Of a stretch of DNA of 64,000 nucleotides, positions 18,845 to 26,809 are shown in pieces. Location: contig NZ_CP047027.1 in NCBI RefSeq assembly GCF_009797025.1, forward strand, positions 496,001 through 560,000, written 5' to 3'. The translations under genes and the position numbers were made by a program. The notes under the pieces are model-generated. The model worked only from the letters and a program-made list of their open reading frames with translations, did not search any database and was not told the DNA's origin. Within the stretch, counting starts at the first letter, position 1, and each line of letters begins with the position of its first letter. This DNA is from Cellulophaga sp. L1A9 (lineage in GTDB: Bacteria > Bacteroidota > Bacteroidia > Flavobacteriales > Flavobacteriaceae).

Positions 18845-18882
18845 GAATGTTGATTTTCGACAAAAATAGTGGAATCATAAAA

Positions 18883-18908
18883 AAAAGCACTCCTATTTGA
18901 GTGCTTTT
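18883..18908 (-). terminator. Intrinsic terminator after type III glutamine synthetase
   Basis: Stem AAAAGCACTC / GAGTGCTTTT with a 6-nt loop (18893-18898). On the minus strand it is followed by a run of T, so it ends the glutamine synthetase III transcript before purM. Confidence 0.85.
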
Positions 18909-18927
18909 AGTTAAAAAAAATGTGATA

Positions 18928-21114
18928 TTATTTTTGAAATAATAGTTCTCTATATTTCGTTAACGGCCAAAGTTTGTTATCCATTAAACTTTCTAGTTTA
19001 TCACAATGCAAACGAATCTTATTAAAATACGGTTTTACCGTATCACAATATGCAAAAGCTTTTTTATTAATATCCTTTAAACGGTTAGCGCTTCTACGTG
19101 CATCAGTCATTAGATCTGACTGCTTTTTAACATCCGCAATATGCTCTGCTATTTGCTCTATAAGTGATAGCTGCCCATCTGTTAATTTTTTGTGTGCTGC
19201 GCCATAAATGTCTTTTAAACCCATCACATTTTTAATCAATTCATTCTGATAGGTAACCGCTGCAGGGATGATATAACTATACACCAGTTCATTATACATT
19301 CTTCCTTCTATTTGCAGTTGAAAAATGTATGTTTCCAATTCTACTTCTTTTCGGGCAGAAATTTCTACTTCACTCATCACCTTCATGGTCCGGAATAATT
19401 CTAAACTCTCCTTAGAGGTTAAAACCTGAAGTGCAGATGGGGTATTCTTATTATTACTTAATTTTCTACGTTCTGCTTCTTTCTCCCATTCCTCACTATA
19501 CCCATCACCATCAAAACGAATCCGCTTTGAAGTCTTTATGTATTCTCTTAAAACATTAAAAACAGCCTCATCTTTTTTAAGGCTCTTTTTATCAATAAGA
19601 GCATCAACTTCTTTCTTAAAATCTATTAATTGTTTTGCTACAATAGTATTTAAAACTGTCATTGGCTTAGCACAATTGGTCTTAGCTCCTACGCCACGCA
19701 TTTCAAATTTATTCCCCGTAAATGCAAAAGGCGATGTTCTATTTCTATCCGTATTATCCAAAAGGATTTCCGGAATTTTACCCACAACATTTAATTTGAG
19801 CTCTGTTTTTTCTTCTGGAGATAATTTGCCATGGGAAACCCCTTCTAGCTCATCTAAAACATTACTCAATTGCGTACCTACAAATATAGAAAATATAGCT
19901 GGCGGCGCTTCGTTAGCACCCAACCTATGATCATTACTCGCAGAAGCTATAGACGCTCTTAATAATTCCTCATACGTGTCTACCGCTTTAATTGTATTGA
20001 TGAAAAAGGTTAAGAATTGCAGGTTTTTCATTGGCGTAGAACCAGGACTTAATAAGTTTACCCCTGTATCCGTTGCTAAAGACCAATTATTATGCTTTCC
20101 AGATCCGTTTATACCCGCAAATGGCTTTTCATGAAACAACACTTTAAAATGATGCTTATCGGCAATTTTATCCATAACATCCATAAGCAATAAGTTATGA
20201 TCTACCGCCAGATTAGCCTCTTCAAAAACCGGAGCAAGCTCAAACTGATTTGGTGCCACCTCATTATGTCTGGTTTTTACAGGAATACCTAGTTTTGTAC
20301 ATTCTTTTTCTAAATCGCTCATAAAGCTCAATACACGATCCGGAATTACCCCAAAATAATGATCGTCTAATTGTTGCCCTTTCGCTGCTTGATGTCCAAT
20401 TAAGGTTCTACCTGTCATCACGATATCTGGCCTAGAAACAGCTAATGCTTTGTCTAATAAAAAATATTCTTGTTCCCAACCGAGTGTTGCATTTACTTTA
20501 GATACATTTTTATCAAAATATTTAGCAACGGCGGTTGCCGCCTCATCTATAGCACTTAACGCTCTTAATAAAGGAGCCTTATTATCTAAAGCTTCTCCTG
20601 TATAGGATACAAATATGGTTGGAATACACAATGTGGTCCCATAAATGAATGCTGCCGATGTAGGATCCCATGCTGTATATCCTCTAGCTTCAAAAGTGTT
20701 TCTAATTCCACCGCTTGGAAAACTAGATGCATCTGGCTCCTGTTGCACCAATTGTCCGCCTCCAAATTTTTCTAAAGCACGACCATCGGGCAATAAATCA
20801 AAAAAAGCATCATGCTTTTCTGCTGTTGCTCCTGTTAAAGGCTGAAACCAATGCGTATAATGCGTAGCCCCCATTGTAATAGCCCAAGATTTCATAGATT
20901 CCGCGACTTGATCTGCTATTTTCCGGTCAATCTTCGATCCTGAAAAAATAGCACTCTGTACACTTTCTAGAGCATCTTTTGTTAAATACTGAAGCATGCG
21001 CTCTTCATTAAAAACATTTACCCCGAAAATTTCTGAACGCCTCCCCTTTTCATCTATTGGAATGCGTTCACGGTCTTGACTTTTAGAAATAGCTTCTAAT
21101 CTTATTTTAGACAT
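18928..21114 (-). CDS. glnN: Glutamine synthetase type III
   Basis: Makes glutamine from glutamate, ammonia and ATP. The 728-residue length and motifs identify the GSIII class found in Bacteroidota: FSGSKIDRKIADQVAESMKSW near 60, LGWEQEYFLLD near 210 with metal-binding Glu, KTRHNEVAPNQFELAP near 285, and GSGKHNNWSLAT near 340. A -7-like TAATTTTG lies on the minus strand at 21149-21142. It is divergent from a second, eukaryote-like glutamine synthetase, with 211 bp between them. Confidence 0.95.
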   Translation of the reverse strand: MSKIRLEAISKSQDRERIPIDEKGRRSEIFGVNVFNEERMLQYLTKDALESVQSAIFSGSKIDRKIADQVAESMKSWAITMGATHYTHWFQPLTGATAEKHDAFFDLLPDGRALEKFGGGQLVQQEPDASSFPSGGIRNTFEARGYTAWDPTSAAFIYGTTLCIPTIFVSYTGEALDNKAPLLRALSAIDEAATAVAKYFDKNVSKVNATLGWEQEYFLLDKALAVSRPDIVMTGRTLIGHQAAKGQQLDDHYFGVIPDRVLSFMSDLEKECTKLGIPVKTRHNEVAPNQFELAPVFEEANLAVDHNLLLMDVMDKIADKHHFKVLFHEKPFAGINGSGKHNNWSLATDTGVNLLSPGSTPMKNLQFLTFFINTIKAVDTYEELLRASIASASNDHRLGANEAPPAIFSIFVGTQLSNVLDELEGVSHGKLSPEEKTELKLNVVGKIPEILLDNTDRNRTSPFAFTGNKFEMRGVGAKTNCAKPMTVLNTIVAKQLIDFKKEVDALIDKKSLKKDEAVFNVLREYIKTSKRIRFDGDGYSEEWEKEAERRKLSNNKNTPSALQVLTSKESLELFRTMKVMSEVEISARKEVELETYIFQLQIEGRMYNELVYSYIIPAAVTYQNELIKNVMGLKDIYGAAHKKLTDGQLSLIEQIAEHIADVKKQSDLMTDARRSANRLKDINKKAFAYCDTVKPYFNKIRLHCDKLESLMDNKLWPLTKYRELLFQK

Positions 21115-21325
21115 AAATTATACCCCATATTATATTGCTTGCAAAATTAACGATTTAATAATTTAATCAGTAAAAAATTAAATTAAATATAAAATACCCC
21201 AAAAAAAATACACCTTCACCGAATTATAATGAATATTTCGACATTTACCCCCTAAAAAACTAGAAGTAAAGCTAAAAAAAATTATTTTTGTTGGAATCTA
21301 TAAAGAATTATAATTAGTTAATATT
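21115..21325. promoter_or_regulatory. Divergent promoter region between two glutamine synthetases
   Basis: A 211-bp AT-rich control region. On the minus strand TAATTTTG (21149-21142) fits the Bacteroidota -7 element for the type III gene. On the plus strand TTTTTGTTG (21285-21293) followed by TATAAT (21309-21314) is a plausible but weaker promoter for the other gene. I could not find a clear operator dyad. Confidence 0.45.
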
Positions 21326-22348
21326 ATGGCCAAAATTAAATTAGAATACATCTGGTTAGATGGGTACTTTCCAACACAAAACATGCGAAGCAAGACAAAA
21401 GTTGAAGAGCATGAAGACTTTCAAGGTACAATTGAAGAAATCGGTAACTGGTCTTTTGACGGATCATCTACGAGACAAGCTGTAGGCGGATCTTCTGATT
21501 GTTTATTAGTTCCAGTTGCAATTTATCCAGATCCAGACAGAATTAATGGTTACTTAGTTATGACCGAAGTTATGAATCCTGATGGGACACCACATGTTTC
21601 AAACGGAAGAGCAACTATTGACGATGAAGATTCTGATTTCTGGTTTGGTTTTGAACAAGAATATTTTATCATGGATACTAAAACGCAATTACCTTTAGGT
21701 TTCCCTATTGGTGGTTACCCTGCTCCACAAGGAATGTACTATTGTTCTGTTGGTGGTAAAAATACTCACGGTAGAGGTTTGGTTGAAGAGCATGCTGATT
21801 TATGTATTGAAGCTGGTTTAAACTTTGAAGGGATCAACCAAGAAGTTGCTTCTGGACAATGGGAATACCAATTGTTTGCTAAAGGCGCTAAAAAAGCTGG
21901 TGACGAAATATGGATCTCTAGATACCTATTAGATCGTTTGACAGAAAAATATGGTTACTATATAGATTACCACCCAAAACCATTAGGAAAAGATATGGAC
22001 TGGAATGGTTCTGGTATGCATGCTAACTTCTCTAACACTTTATTAAGAACGTGTGGAAGTAAAGAAGTTTATGCTACAATTTGTGAAGCTTTCAGACCAT
22101 TTGTAAAAGAACATATTGCTGTTTACGGTGAGTTTAACGACCAACGTTTAACTGGTTTACACGAAACTGCTTCCATCAATGATTTCTCTTGGGGTGTTTC
22201 TGATAGAGGTGCTTCTATTCGTATTCCATTAATTGCTGTGCAAAAAGGATACAAAGGATGGTTAGAAGATAGACGTCCTGCATCAAATGGTGATCCATAC
22301 AAAATTGCAGCTAGAATTATCAAAACTGTAAAAACCGCTAAGGTTTAA
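21326..22348 (+). CDS. glnA: Glutamine synthetase, type II (eukaryote-like, beta-grasp and catalytic domains)
   Basis: A 340-residue glutamine synthetase far shorter than GSI or GSIII and resembling the eukaryotic GSII class. It opens IKLEYIWLDGYFPTQNMRSKTK, then has WSFDGSSTRQA near residue 45, FGFEQEYFIMD near 110, NQEVASGQWEYQ near 170, NGSGMHANFS near 230, and the adenylate/glutamate-site segment DRGASIRIP near 300. It lacks the adenylylation loop of GSI-beta, so control is probably transcriptional or by feedback. It is divergent from the type III enzyme. Confidence 0.93.
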   Translation: MAKIKLEYIWLDGYFPTQNMRSKTKVEEHEDFQGTIEEIGNWSFDGSSTRQAVGGSSDCLLVPVAIYPDPDRINGYLVMTEVMNPDGTPHVSNGRATIDDEDSDFWFGFEQEYFIMDTKTQLPLGFPIGGYPAPQGMYYCSVGGKNTHGRGLVEEHADLCIEAGLNFEGINQEVASGQWEYQLFAKGAKKAGDEIWISRYLLDRLTEKYGYYIDYHPKPLGKDMDWNGSGMHANFSNTLLRTCGSKEVYATICEAFRPFVKEHIAVYGEFNDQRLTGLHETASINDFSWGVSDRGASIRIPLIAVQKGYKGWLEDRRPASNGDPYKIAARIIKTVKTAKV

Positions 22349-22371
22349 ATTATACTATTATTTTTATACAC

Positions 22372-22407
22372 AAAAAGAGCTGTTGATTTTTCAACAGCTC
22401 TTTTTTT
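22372..22407 (+). terminator. Intrinsic terminator after glnA
   Basis: Stem AAAAAGAGCTGTTGA / TCAACAGCTCTTTTT with loop TTTT, followed by more T. The A-rich 5' arm also makes it usable for the convergent exchanger gene. Confidence 0.9.
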
Positions 22408-22440
22408 ATTCTCTTATTTCAATTTAAAGTATGCCTATAT

Positions 22441-23376
22441 TTATAGTGTAAAGTAAACAAATGTGACATAACTAAGTAACAAAACTATTCCTTCCCATTT
22501 CCCTAAATGCATTCGCTTTGGAAAAAAGACCAGCGGCAATAACAAGAATGATATGCCTAACATCCAGAAAATATCGTTATCTAAAAGCCCTAAATCTTTA
22601 GCTTTAATTGGTGTTATTATAGCCGTTATCCCTAATACTGCTAATAGATTAAAGATATTAGATCCAATTAGGTTTCCTAAAGAAATTGCTTTCTCTTTTT
22701 TTATTATAGCTATAATAGACGCCGCTAACTCGGGAATACTCGTGCCAATAGAAACCACTGTTACCGCTATCACACGTTCGCTTACTTTGTAAAACTCTGC
22801 CAAGCCAACAGCTCCTGTAATTAATAACTCCGAACCTCCCCACAAGGCAACACCTCCTAAAACTAAAAACAGAACCGTTTTATAGTTTGGCAATAAAACA
22901 TCGTCCTCAGGCTTTTCATCTTCAACTGCTGGTTTTTGGAAACGCAATAGATAAATTAAAAAAGCAAATAGAAAAACCACCATTACAATACCTTCATAAC
23001 GCTGAATTTCATGATCAAAGTAAATAAACCCAAAAAACAACAAGGAAGCAATGATCATCACTGGCCAGTCTGTGGTGTAAAAACTCTTTTTAACATCAAT
23101 AGACCCCAGTACTATAGTTACCCCAAGAACTAGCCCTAAATTTGCAATATTAGACCCCACCACATTCCCTAAGGCCAAATCAGGGAAGCCATCTAAGGCC
23201 GCTTTTATACTTACGATAAGTTCAGGTGCTGAAGTTGCAAAAGAAACTACGGTCATCCCAATTACAATTTTAGGGATATTTAACCGAAGTGATAAGGCTA
23301 CTGCTGCCTTCAGAAGCCAACTACCTCCAAAAATTAAAAGAACCAAACCGCCAATGATAAAAAGTATATTTTGCAT
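22441..23376 (-). CDS. Calcium/sodium antiporter, CaCA family
   Basis: A 311-residue inner-membrane exchanger of the YrbG type. Two inverted halves each carry an alpha-repeat: FATSAPELIVSIKAA with GNVVGSNIANLGLVLG in the first, and IGTSIPELAASI with GNLIGSNIFNLLAVLG in the second. The conserved acidic residues bind the cation. About ten hydrophobic segments are visible, with a charged loop (VEDEKPEDD) in the middle. A perfect -7 element TATATTTG lies on the minus strand at 23398-23391, just before the start. Confidence 0.93.
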   Translation of the reverse strand: MQNILFIIGGLVLLIFGGSWLLKAAVALSLRLNIPKIVIGMTVVSFATSAPELIVSIKAALDGFPDLALGNVVGSNIANLGLVLGVTIVLGSIDVKKSFYTTDWPVMIIASLLFFGFIYFDHEIQRYEGIVMVVFLFAFLIYLLRFQKPAVEDEKPEDDVLLPNYKTVLFLVLGGVALWGGSELLITGAVGLAEFYKVSERVIAVTVVSIGTSIPELAASIIAIIKKEKAISLGNLIGSNIFNLLAVLGITAIITPIKAKDLGLLDNDIFWMLGISFLLLPLVFFPKRMHLGKWEGIVLLLSYVTFVYFTL

Positions 23377-23449
23377 TCTTATGTTTTTGGCAAATATAAA
23401 GGAAGTACTAATTTTTTAATACTGTTTAAACCATATTAATTTTAAACCA

Positions 23450-23483
23450 TAAAAGAGGCCTCCTTTACAAGAAGCCTCTTTTA
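23450..23483 (-). terminator. Intrinsic terminator after ompW-like gene
   Basis: Stem TAAAAGAGGC (23450-23459) and GCCTCTTTTA (23474-23483) around a 14-nt loop, lying 20 bp past the stop of the leftward porin gene. The T-run on the minus strand is short but present. Confidence 0.75.
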
Positions 23484-23503
23484 TTACTTAATTTTTAAGA
23501 ACA

Positions 23504-24160
23504 TTAAAATCTATACCCAAGACCAAAACCAATTGCTAAGGGGTTAATATCCACATCTGCACCAACTGTTGCGCCCAAAGCAGTAGTAGCGTCAATAGTC
23601 GCATCTGTTTTTATGACTATTTTTTTTACATCTAGGTTTATAAACCATGCATCATCTAAATAATAATCAAATCCCGCTTGGAAAGCTACACCAACACTAT
23701 TCTCATAATCTACATGGTCTACGACATCACTTTCATCTACACCATAAAAAATGGTGTAATTTACACCCGCACCAACGTAGGGCTTAAAATCACCACCTGT
23801 AAAGTGATATTGCATCGTTAATGTAGGTGGCAACAACCATACATCTCCTAAATTAATGGTCCCAACAGAGGTATCCGTTGCTTTTACATCATGATTGGAG
23901 GTACCTAATATGAGCTCTGCCGCAATATGTTTCGTAAAAAAATACGTAAAATCTAATTCAGGTATAAACGCAGTAGAAATATCTACATCACCACCAATTA
24001 CCTCTATATCCGCACTTTCTGACGGAATAATTGCTACACCTCTTAAACGCACTTGCCATGTACTATAATCCTGCTTAGAAGTCCTATTATCTTCTTGCCC
24101 TCTTACCATGACAGAAAAAAGAATCCCTATCAATACACTTAACATTAACTTTCGCATCAT
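23504..24160 (-). CDS. OmpW-family outer-membrane protein
   Basis: A 218-residue small beta-barrel. A signal peptide (ending MVRGQ near 22) is followed by WQVRLRGVAIIPSESADI, FIPELDFTYFFTKHIAAELILG and LPPTLTMQYHF, which are characteristic of OmpW. PYVGAGVNYTIFYG is the conserved strand near residue 130, and the C-terminus GFGLGYRF ends in Phe as expected for barrel assembly. It probably forms an eight-stranded pore for small hydrophobic solutes. It has a -7-like TAATTTTG at 24193-24186 on the minus strand. Confidence 0.9.
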   Translation of the reverse strand: MMRKLMLSVLIGILFSVMVRGQEDNRTSKQDYSTWQVRLRGVAIIPSESADIEVIGGDVDISTAFIPELDFTYFFTKHIAAELILGTSNHDVKATDTSVGTINLGDVWLLPPTLTMQYHFTGGDFKPYVGAGVNYTIFYGVDESDVVDHVDYENSVGVAFQAGFDYYLDDAWFINLDVKKIVIKTDATIDATTALGATVGADVDINPLAIGFGLGYRF

Positions 24161-24581
24161 CTCTAATTTTAATATTATTATGACACAAAATTATGAGATG
24201 AATATTCTTGAAATAATGATAAATATCATTTTTTTAACACCTCTATTACCACTCAAAAAAAAAGTAAAAAATGTTTCGCTCCAAATGAAACCTCATAAAA
24301 TTCATCACGAAGAAATCGAATCCGCCTTGGTTTATCAACTAACAGTAAAAACATCGCTACAATTGTTGCAAATTATAACAATTTATAAAATTATAATATC
24401 AAATTACAACAACAATACAGTAAACAGTATTACATATTAAAACAAAATACATTAAAAAAACACTAAAATCATATGCACTTTTAATAAATCGAACACGTGT
24501 ATTTGGTTAATAGTATTACTATTATATATATTCATCAAACAATCAATTATAAACTATTTATAACCTTTAAAACTTTCAACT
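24161..24581. other. AT-rich intergenic region
   Basis: This 421-bp stretch holds the ompW promoter on the left. An open frame runs through it on the plus strand but overlaps that promoter and has low-complexity composition, so I do not call it. A possible -33/-7 pair for the next tiny ORF is TTTG near 24502-24505 with TATATTC near 24526-24535. Confidence 0.4.
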
Positions 24582-24644
24582 ATGATTATTCTCGCTAAAC
24601 TATTAGTATTAATGATGCTGTCACTGATCATGACTCTTGCATAA
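24582..24644 (+). CDS. Tiny hydrophobic peptide, 20 aa (candidate)
   Basis: ATG-initiated 20-codon ORF ending in TAA. Apart from one Lys, one Ser and one Thr, all residues are hydrophobic (MIILAKLLVLMM, then LSLIMTLA), the profile of a single short membrane helix. It sits alone and is followed 28 bp later by a clean intrinsic terminator, so a short transcript encoding little else is plausible. It could be a small membrane peptide, a type I toxin-like peptide or simply part of a non-coding RNA. I know no named family for it. Confidence 0.35.
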   Translation: MIILAKLLVLMMLSLIMTLA

Positions 24645-24672
24645 GAAAAAATCATATAGGCCTATATTTACA

Positions 24673-24698
24673 AAAGACTGTCACCTTAGACAGTCTTT
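24673..24698 (+). terminator. Intrinsic terminator after tiny ORF
   Basis: Stem AAAGACTGTC / GACAGTCTTT with loop ACCTTA, then an AT-rich tail. The gene before it is only the 20-codon ORF. Confidence 0.85.
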
Positions 24699-24716
24699 AT
24701 TATTAAATTTTACAGT

Positions 24717-24724
24717 TATATTTG
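24717..24724 (+). promoter_or_regulatory. Bacteroidota -7 element, TATATTTG
   Basis: An exact TAnnTTTG match 15 bp before the 50-residue ORF. The -33 region overlaps the preceding terminator and shows only a weak TTG-like match. Confidence 0.55.
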
Positions 24725-24739
24725 CGTAAAGATTAGAAA

Positions 24740-24892
24740 ATGAAGAAATCTATATTCAAAATTTTAGCAAAAATGAATACTTTAATTCTTCCTTCATTTA
24801 CCAAAAAGAGATTGGATTTAGCCAAAGCTTCAAAATTTCAATTAGCCCTCGTTGGCTGGCGTTATTACGTTACCACGAACGCTTTGGATTAA
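24740..24892 (+). CDS. Small basic protein, 50 aa
   Basis: ATG to TAA, 50 codons. The N-terminal half is basic and amphipathic (MKKSIFKILAKMNTLILPSF, then TKKRLDLAKASK) and the second half reads FQLALVGWRYYVTTNALD. From memory it looks like small uncharacterised proteins that recur in flavobacterial genomes, with the pattern LPS..KK..DL.KASK.Q.A..GWR.YVT, but I cannot confirm that here. It has a good -7 element just upstream. There is no signal peptide or Cys; function unknown. Confidence 0.6.
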   Translation: MKKSIFKILAKMNTLILPSFTKKRLDLAKASKFQLALVGWRYYVTTNALD

Positions 24893-25384
24893 TTTGCTCT
24901 TAACGATGTTGCTTATGCTCCACTGTAATTTTCTGTTACACAAAGAATTATATTAGAAAATTTAATCCTTTAATCATTATGTGTTTGCTCTAGCAATGCC
25001 TTAGCCGTTCGCTTTAATATCATTATAATATCATAAGGTAAACTATGAACTGGATACATTTTCAAAGTTCAGATTCTAAATTACCATCTGCATACTGCTC
25101 TGAAAACATTAAAAAGTAATTCTTCTAAATTGAAAATAAGCACAATTAGTGTATTTAATCTAGTCGCCAATAGTGTTTAAAAGCTGAATATGTGGTTTTA
25201 AAAACTAATAATTTGATCTAATTCTCTACAATTTTTTAAAAAATTCTACTCAATTTCAGTATTATCCAATATTTATGAATTGCAAAATAAAGTTGTAACC
25301 CCTTTAAAAACAATGGCTTGATTTAAAAAGTTATGAATGCGGAATATATACTTTTTAAATTCCGACTTTTTTACGAGTTCTTAT
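24893..25384. other. Intergenic region upstream of tRNA-Arg
   Basis: 492 bp with stops in all frames. Apart from AT-rich sequence I see no gene, repeat or RNA structure in it. Confidence 0.5.
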
Positions 25385-25415
25385 TTTGTGGTAACGCTAA
25401 AAAGAAATATATTTG
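25385..25415 (+). promoter_or_regulatory. Promoter of tRNA-Arg
   Basis: TTTG (25385-25388) and TATATTTG (25408-25415) separated by 19 bp, a textbook Bacteroidota -33/-7 pair. The tRNA begins 24 bp after the -7 element. Confidence 0.8.
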
Positions 25416-25438
25416 CAGCCCGTTAAGGGTGAAAAAAT

Positions 25439-25515
25439 GGCCTCGTGGCGCAACTGAATAGCGCACTTGATTACGGCTCAAGAGGTTACTGGTTTGAATC
25501 CAGTCGAGGTCACCA
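25439..25515 (+). tRNA. tRNA-Arg (anticodon ACG), CCA encoded
   Basis: Full cloverleaf by eye. The acceptor stem GGCCTCG pairs with CGAGGTC (one G-T pair). The anticodon arm is CTTGA / TCAAG with loop TTACGGC, so the anticodon is ACG. The T-arm contains GGTTTGAATCC, the discriminator is A, and CCA is encoded at 25513-25515. The tRNA reads CGT codons (and CGC/CGA if A34 is deaminated). Its 3' 45 bases plus one more form the left attachment repeat of the adjacent island. Confidence 0.95.
25467..25513 (+). repeat. attL: left 47-bp attachment repeat
   Basis: Identical over 47 bp to 52191-52237. It runs from the 5' side of the anticodon stem of tRNA-Arg to the first C of CCA, so the tRNA stays intact after insertion. 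Confidence 0.95.
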
Positions 25516-25523
25516 CTAAAATC

Positions 25524-25553
25524 AAAGCTTCCAAGAGATTGGAAGCTTTTTTG
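25524..25553 (+). terminator. Terminator after tRNA-Arg, supplied by the element
   Basis: Stem AAAGCTTCCA / TGGAAGCTTT with loop AGAGAT, then T. It lies inside the element, 10 bp past the attL copy, and differs from the hairpin that follows the right-hand copy. The element therefore gives the interrupted tRNA a new terminator. Confidence 0.85.
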
Positions 25554-25563
25554 TTTTTAGCAT

Positions 25564-25585
25564 TTGCAGAAAATTTGCAGAAAAA
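25564..25585 (+). repeat. Left integrase arm-type site (tandem repeat)
   Basis: Two copies of TTGCAGAAAA spaced 11 bp apart. The same 22-bp block recurs in the same orientation at 52057-52078 beside the other end. Position and symmetry suggest arm-type integrase or excisionase binding sites. Confidence 0.65.
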
Positions 25586-25622
25586 TCTTTTTTTAAAGAA
25601 AGCCCTTATTATCTATATTGTA

Positions 25623-26633
25623 CTAAGTTAACGGATCTATTTCATCTGCTTTTTCATTCGCCCAATTAATCCATTCGATAGTCTTAGCATCAAATTGGTT
25701 ATTTACACTCTCCTTCTCCTCCACTCTCTTTATATATTTCCGCAAATTCTTTGCTTTTTTCCAATTCTTAGCATTTATAAAAAGCTCCGTCTTTTTCTCC
25801 TGTTCTAAAGCTTTTTCACGAGCAATATCTTTTTCTTTCTCTTCTAGTATTCTCCTTTTCTCTTCGTCTATAGCTTGTTGTTTTCTAATATCTCGCCAGT
25901 AGGTTAAATTTTCTTCTACGTTATCCAATATTTCGGGAATACGTTCTTCTATTATCCGTCTATTTGTGTCAAGCCAATTTTTAGGTGCATGGGATCCTAT
26001 TTGAAATTCTAATTTTTCAGACTTTACATATTCTTGGTACGGCCAACTCAGTTCGTCCAATATTTTTACTCTGTGATATTTCTGCCTTAGATTTATTTTT
26101 ATGGTTTGATTGTATAATTCTGCGTAACAACCTTGATATTCAAATACAATAGACATACCTCTTTCTTCCATATGTGATAGCAATAAATTCATAAAAGATA
26201 AAGCTCTTTTTTGAAGTTTACTGTCTGTTTGTATTGGTAGTATTTCTAAATTTTTGGGATGTTGCGCTTGAAATACAGAAGCTCTGTAGGAATTAGTATT
26301 GATTAAATATTTTTTAGTCTTTACTACTAGCGGATGTATCTGCCTTGGATTTTTAAATTTAGATTTTACATTTTGAATTTCTTTTGCCTGTTTACTAACT
26401 CTTAATTCTATCTTTATATTCTCACTAATTCCAATAGGCAATTCTACCCTCACTACAGGCTTTCCAAACTTTAGTTTAGACCAATAACCATTTTCAGGTA
26501 ATGGAATTTGGTTATCATCACACAGTTTTTTGAAATCTCTATAAGTAACACCATATTCCTCTACTATTCGACTTATTGGTTTTCTCCAGGCAATTTCATA
26601 TAAAGCTTTTCTAGTATTAATTTTATCTAACAT
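25623..26633 (-). CDS. Hypothetical protein with N-terminal HTH-like region
   Basis: A 336-residue protein from the ATG at 26633; a TTG at 26672 would add 13 residues. The first 50 residues (LYEIAWRKPISRIVEEYGVT, ending GYWSKLKFGKPV) match a pattern I associate with uncharacterised proteins of accessory regions, probably a helix-turn-helix. The middle is mixed alpha/beta (MSIVFEYQGCYAELYNQTIK). Residues 245-310 are a strongly charged coiled coil rich in E, K and R. It lies between attL and brxR, divergent from the BREX operon. It could be a regulator or a defence accessory; no function is claimed. Confidence 0.6.
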   Translation of the reverse strand: MLDKINTRKALYEIAWRKPISRIVEEYGVTYRDFKKLCDDNQIPLPENGYWSKLKFGKPVVRVELPIGISENIKIELRVSKQAKEIQNVKSKFKNPRQIHPLVVKTKKYLINTNSYRASVFQAQHPKNLEILPIQTDSKLQKRALSFMNLLLSHMEERGMSIVFEYQGCYAELYNQTIKINLRQKYHRVKILDELSWPYQEYVKSEKLEFQIGSHAPKNWLDTNRRIIEERIPEILDNVEENLTYWRDIRKQQAIDEEKRRILEEKEKDIAREKALEQEKKTELFINAKNWKKAKNLRKYIKRVEEKESVNNQFDAKTIEWINWANEKADEIDPLT

Positions 26634-26690
26634 TATTAACTTTTCAAAGTTTACAGAGTGATATTTTTTCAACTAAATTATCCATATTTT

Positions 26691-26715
26691 AATTCTCTAA
26701 AAAAATAAGAGAATT
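26691..26715. promoter_or_regulatory. Candidate operator upstream of brxR
   Basis: Perfect 8-bp inverted repeat AATTCTCT (26691-26698) and AGAGAATT (26708-26715), spaced 9 bp, in the 176-bp gap between the two divergent genes. A WYL-type regulator dimer could bind it. This is inference from symmetry and position. Confidence 0.4.
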
Positions 26716-26809
26716 TTACAAAATAAAACAAGCATACATTTATTCATTTGCTTATTTTTAAAATCCCCTAGAAAAGCTTAATCATCCATATTTTTTTGAA
26801 ACTATATTA

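Noticed and set aside
24108..24440. 110-codon plus-strand frame between the OmpW gene and the tiny ORF
   Set aside because: Overlaps the start and promoter of the OmpW gene, is low-complexity and has no start signal.
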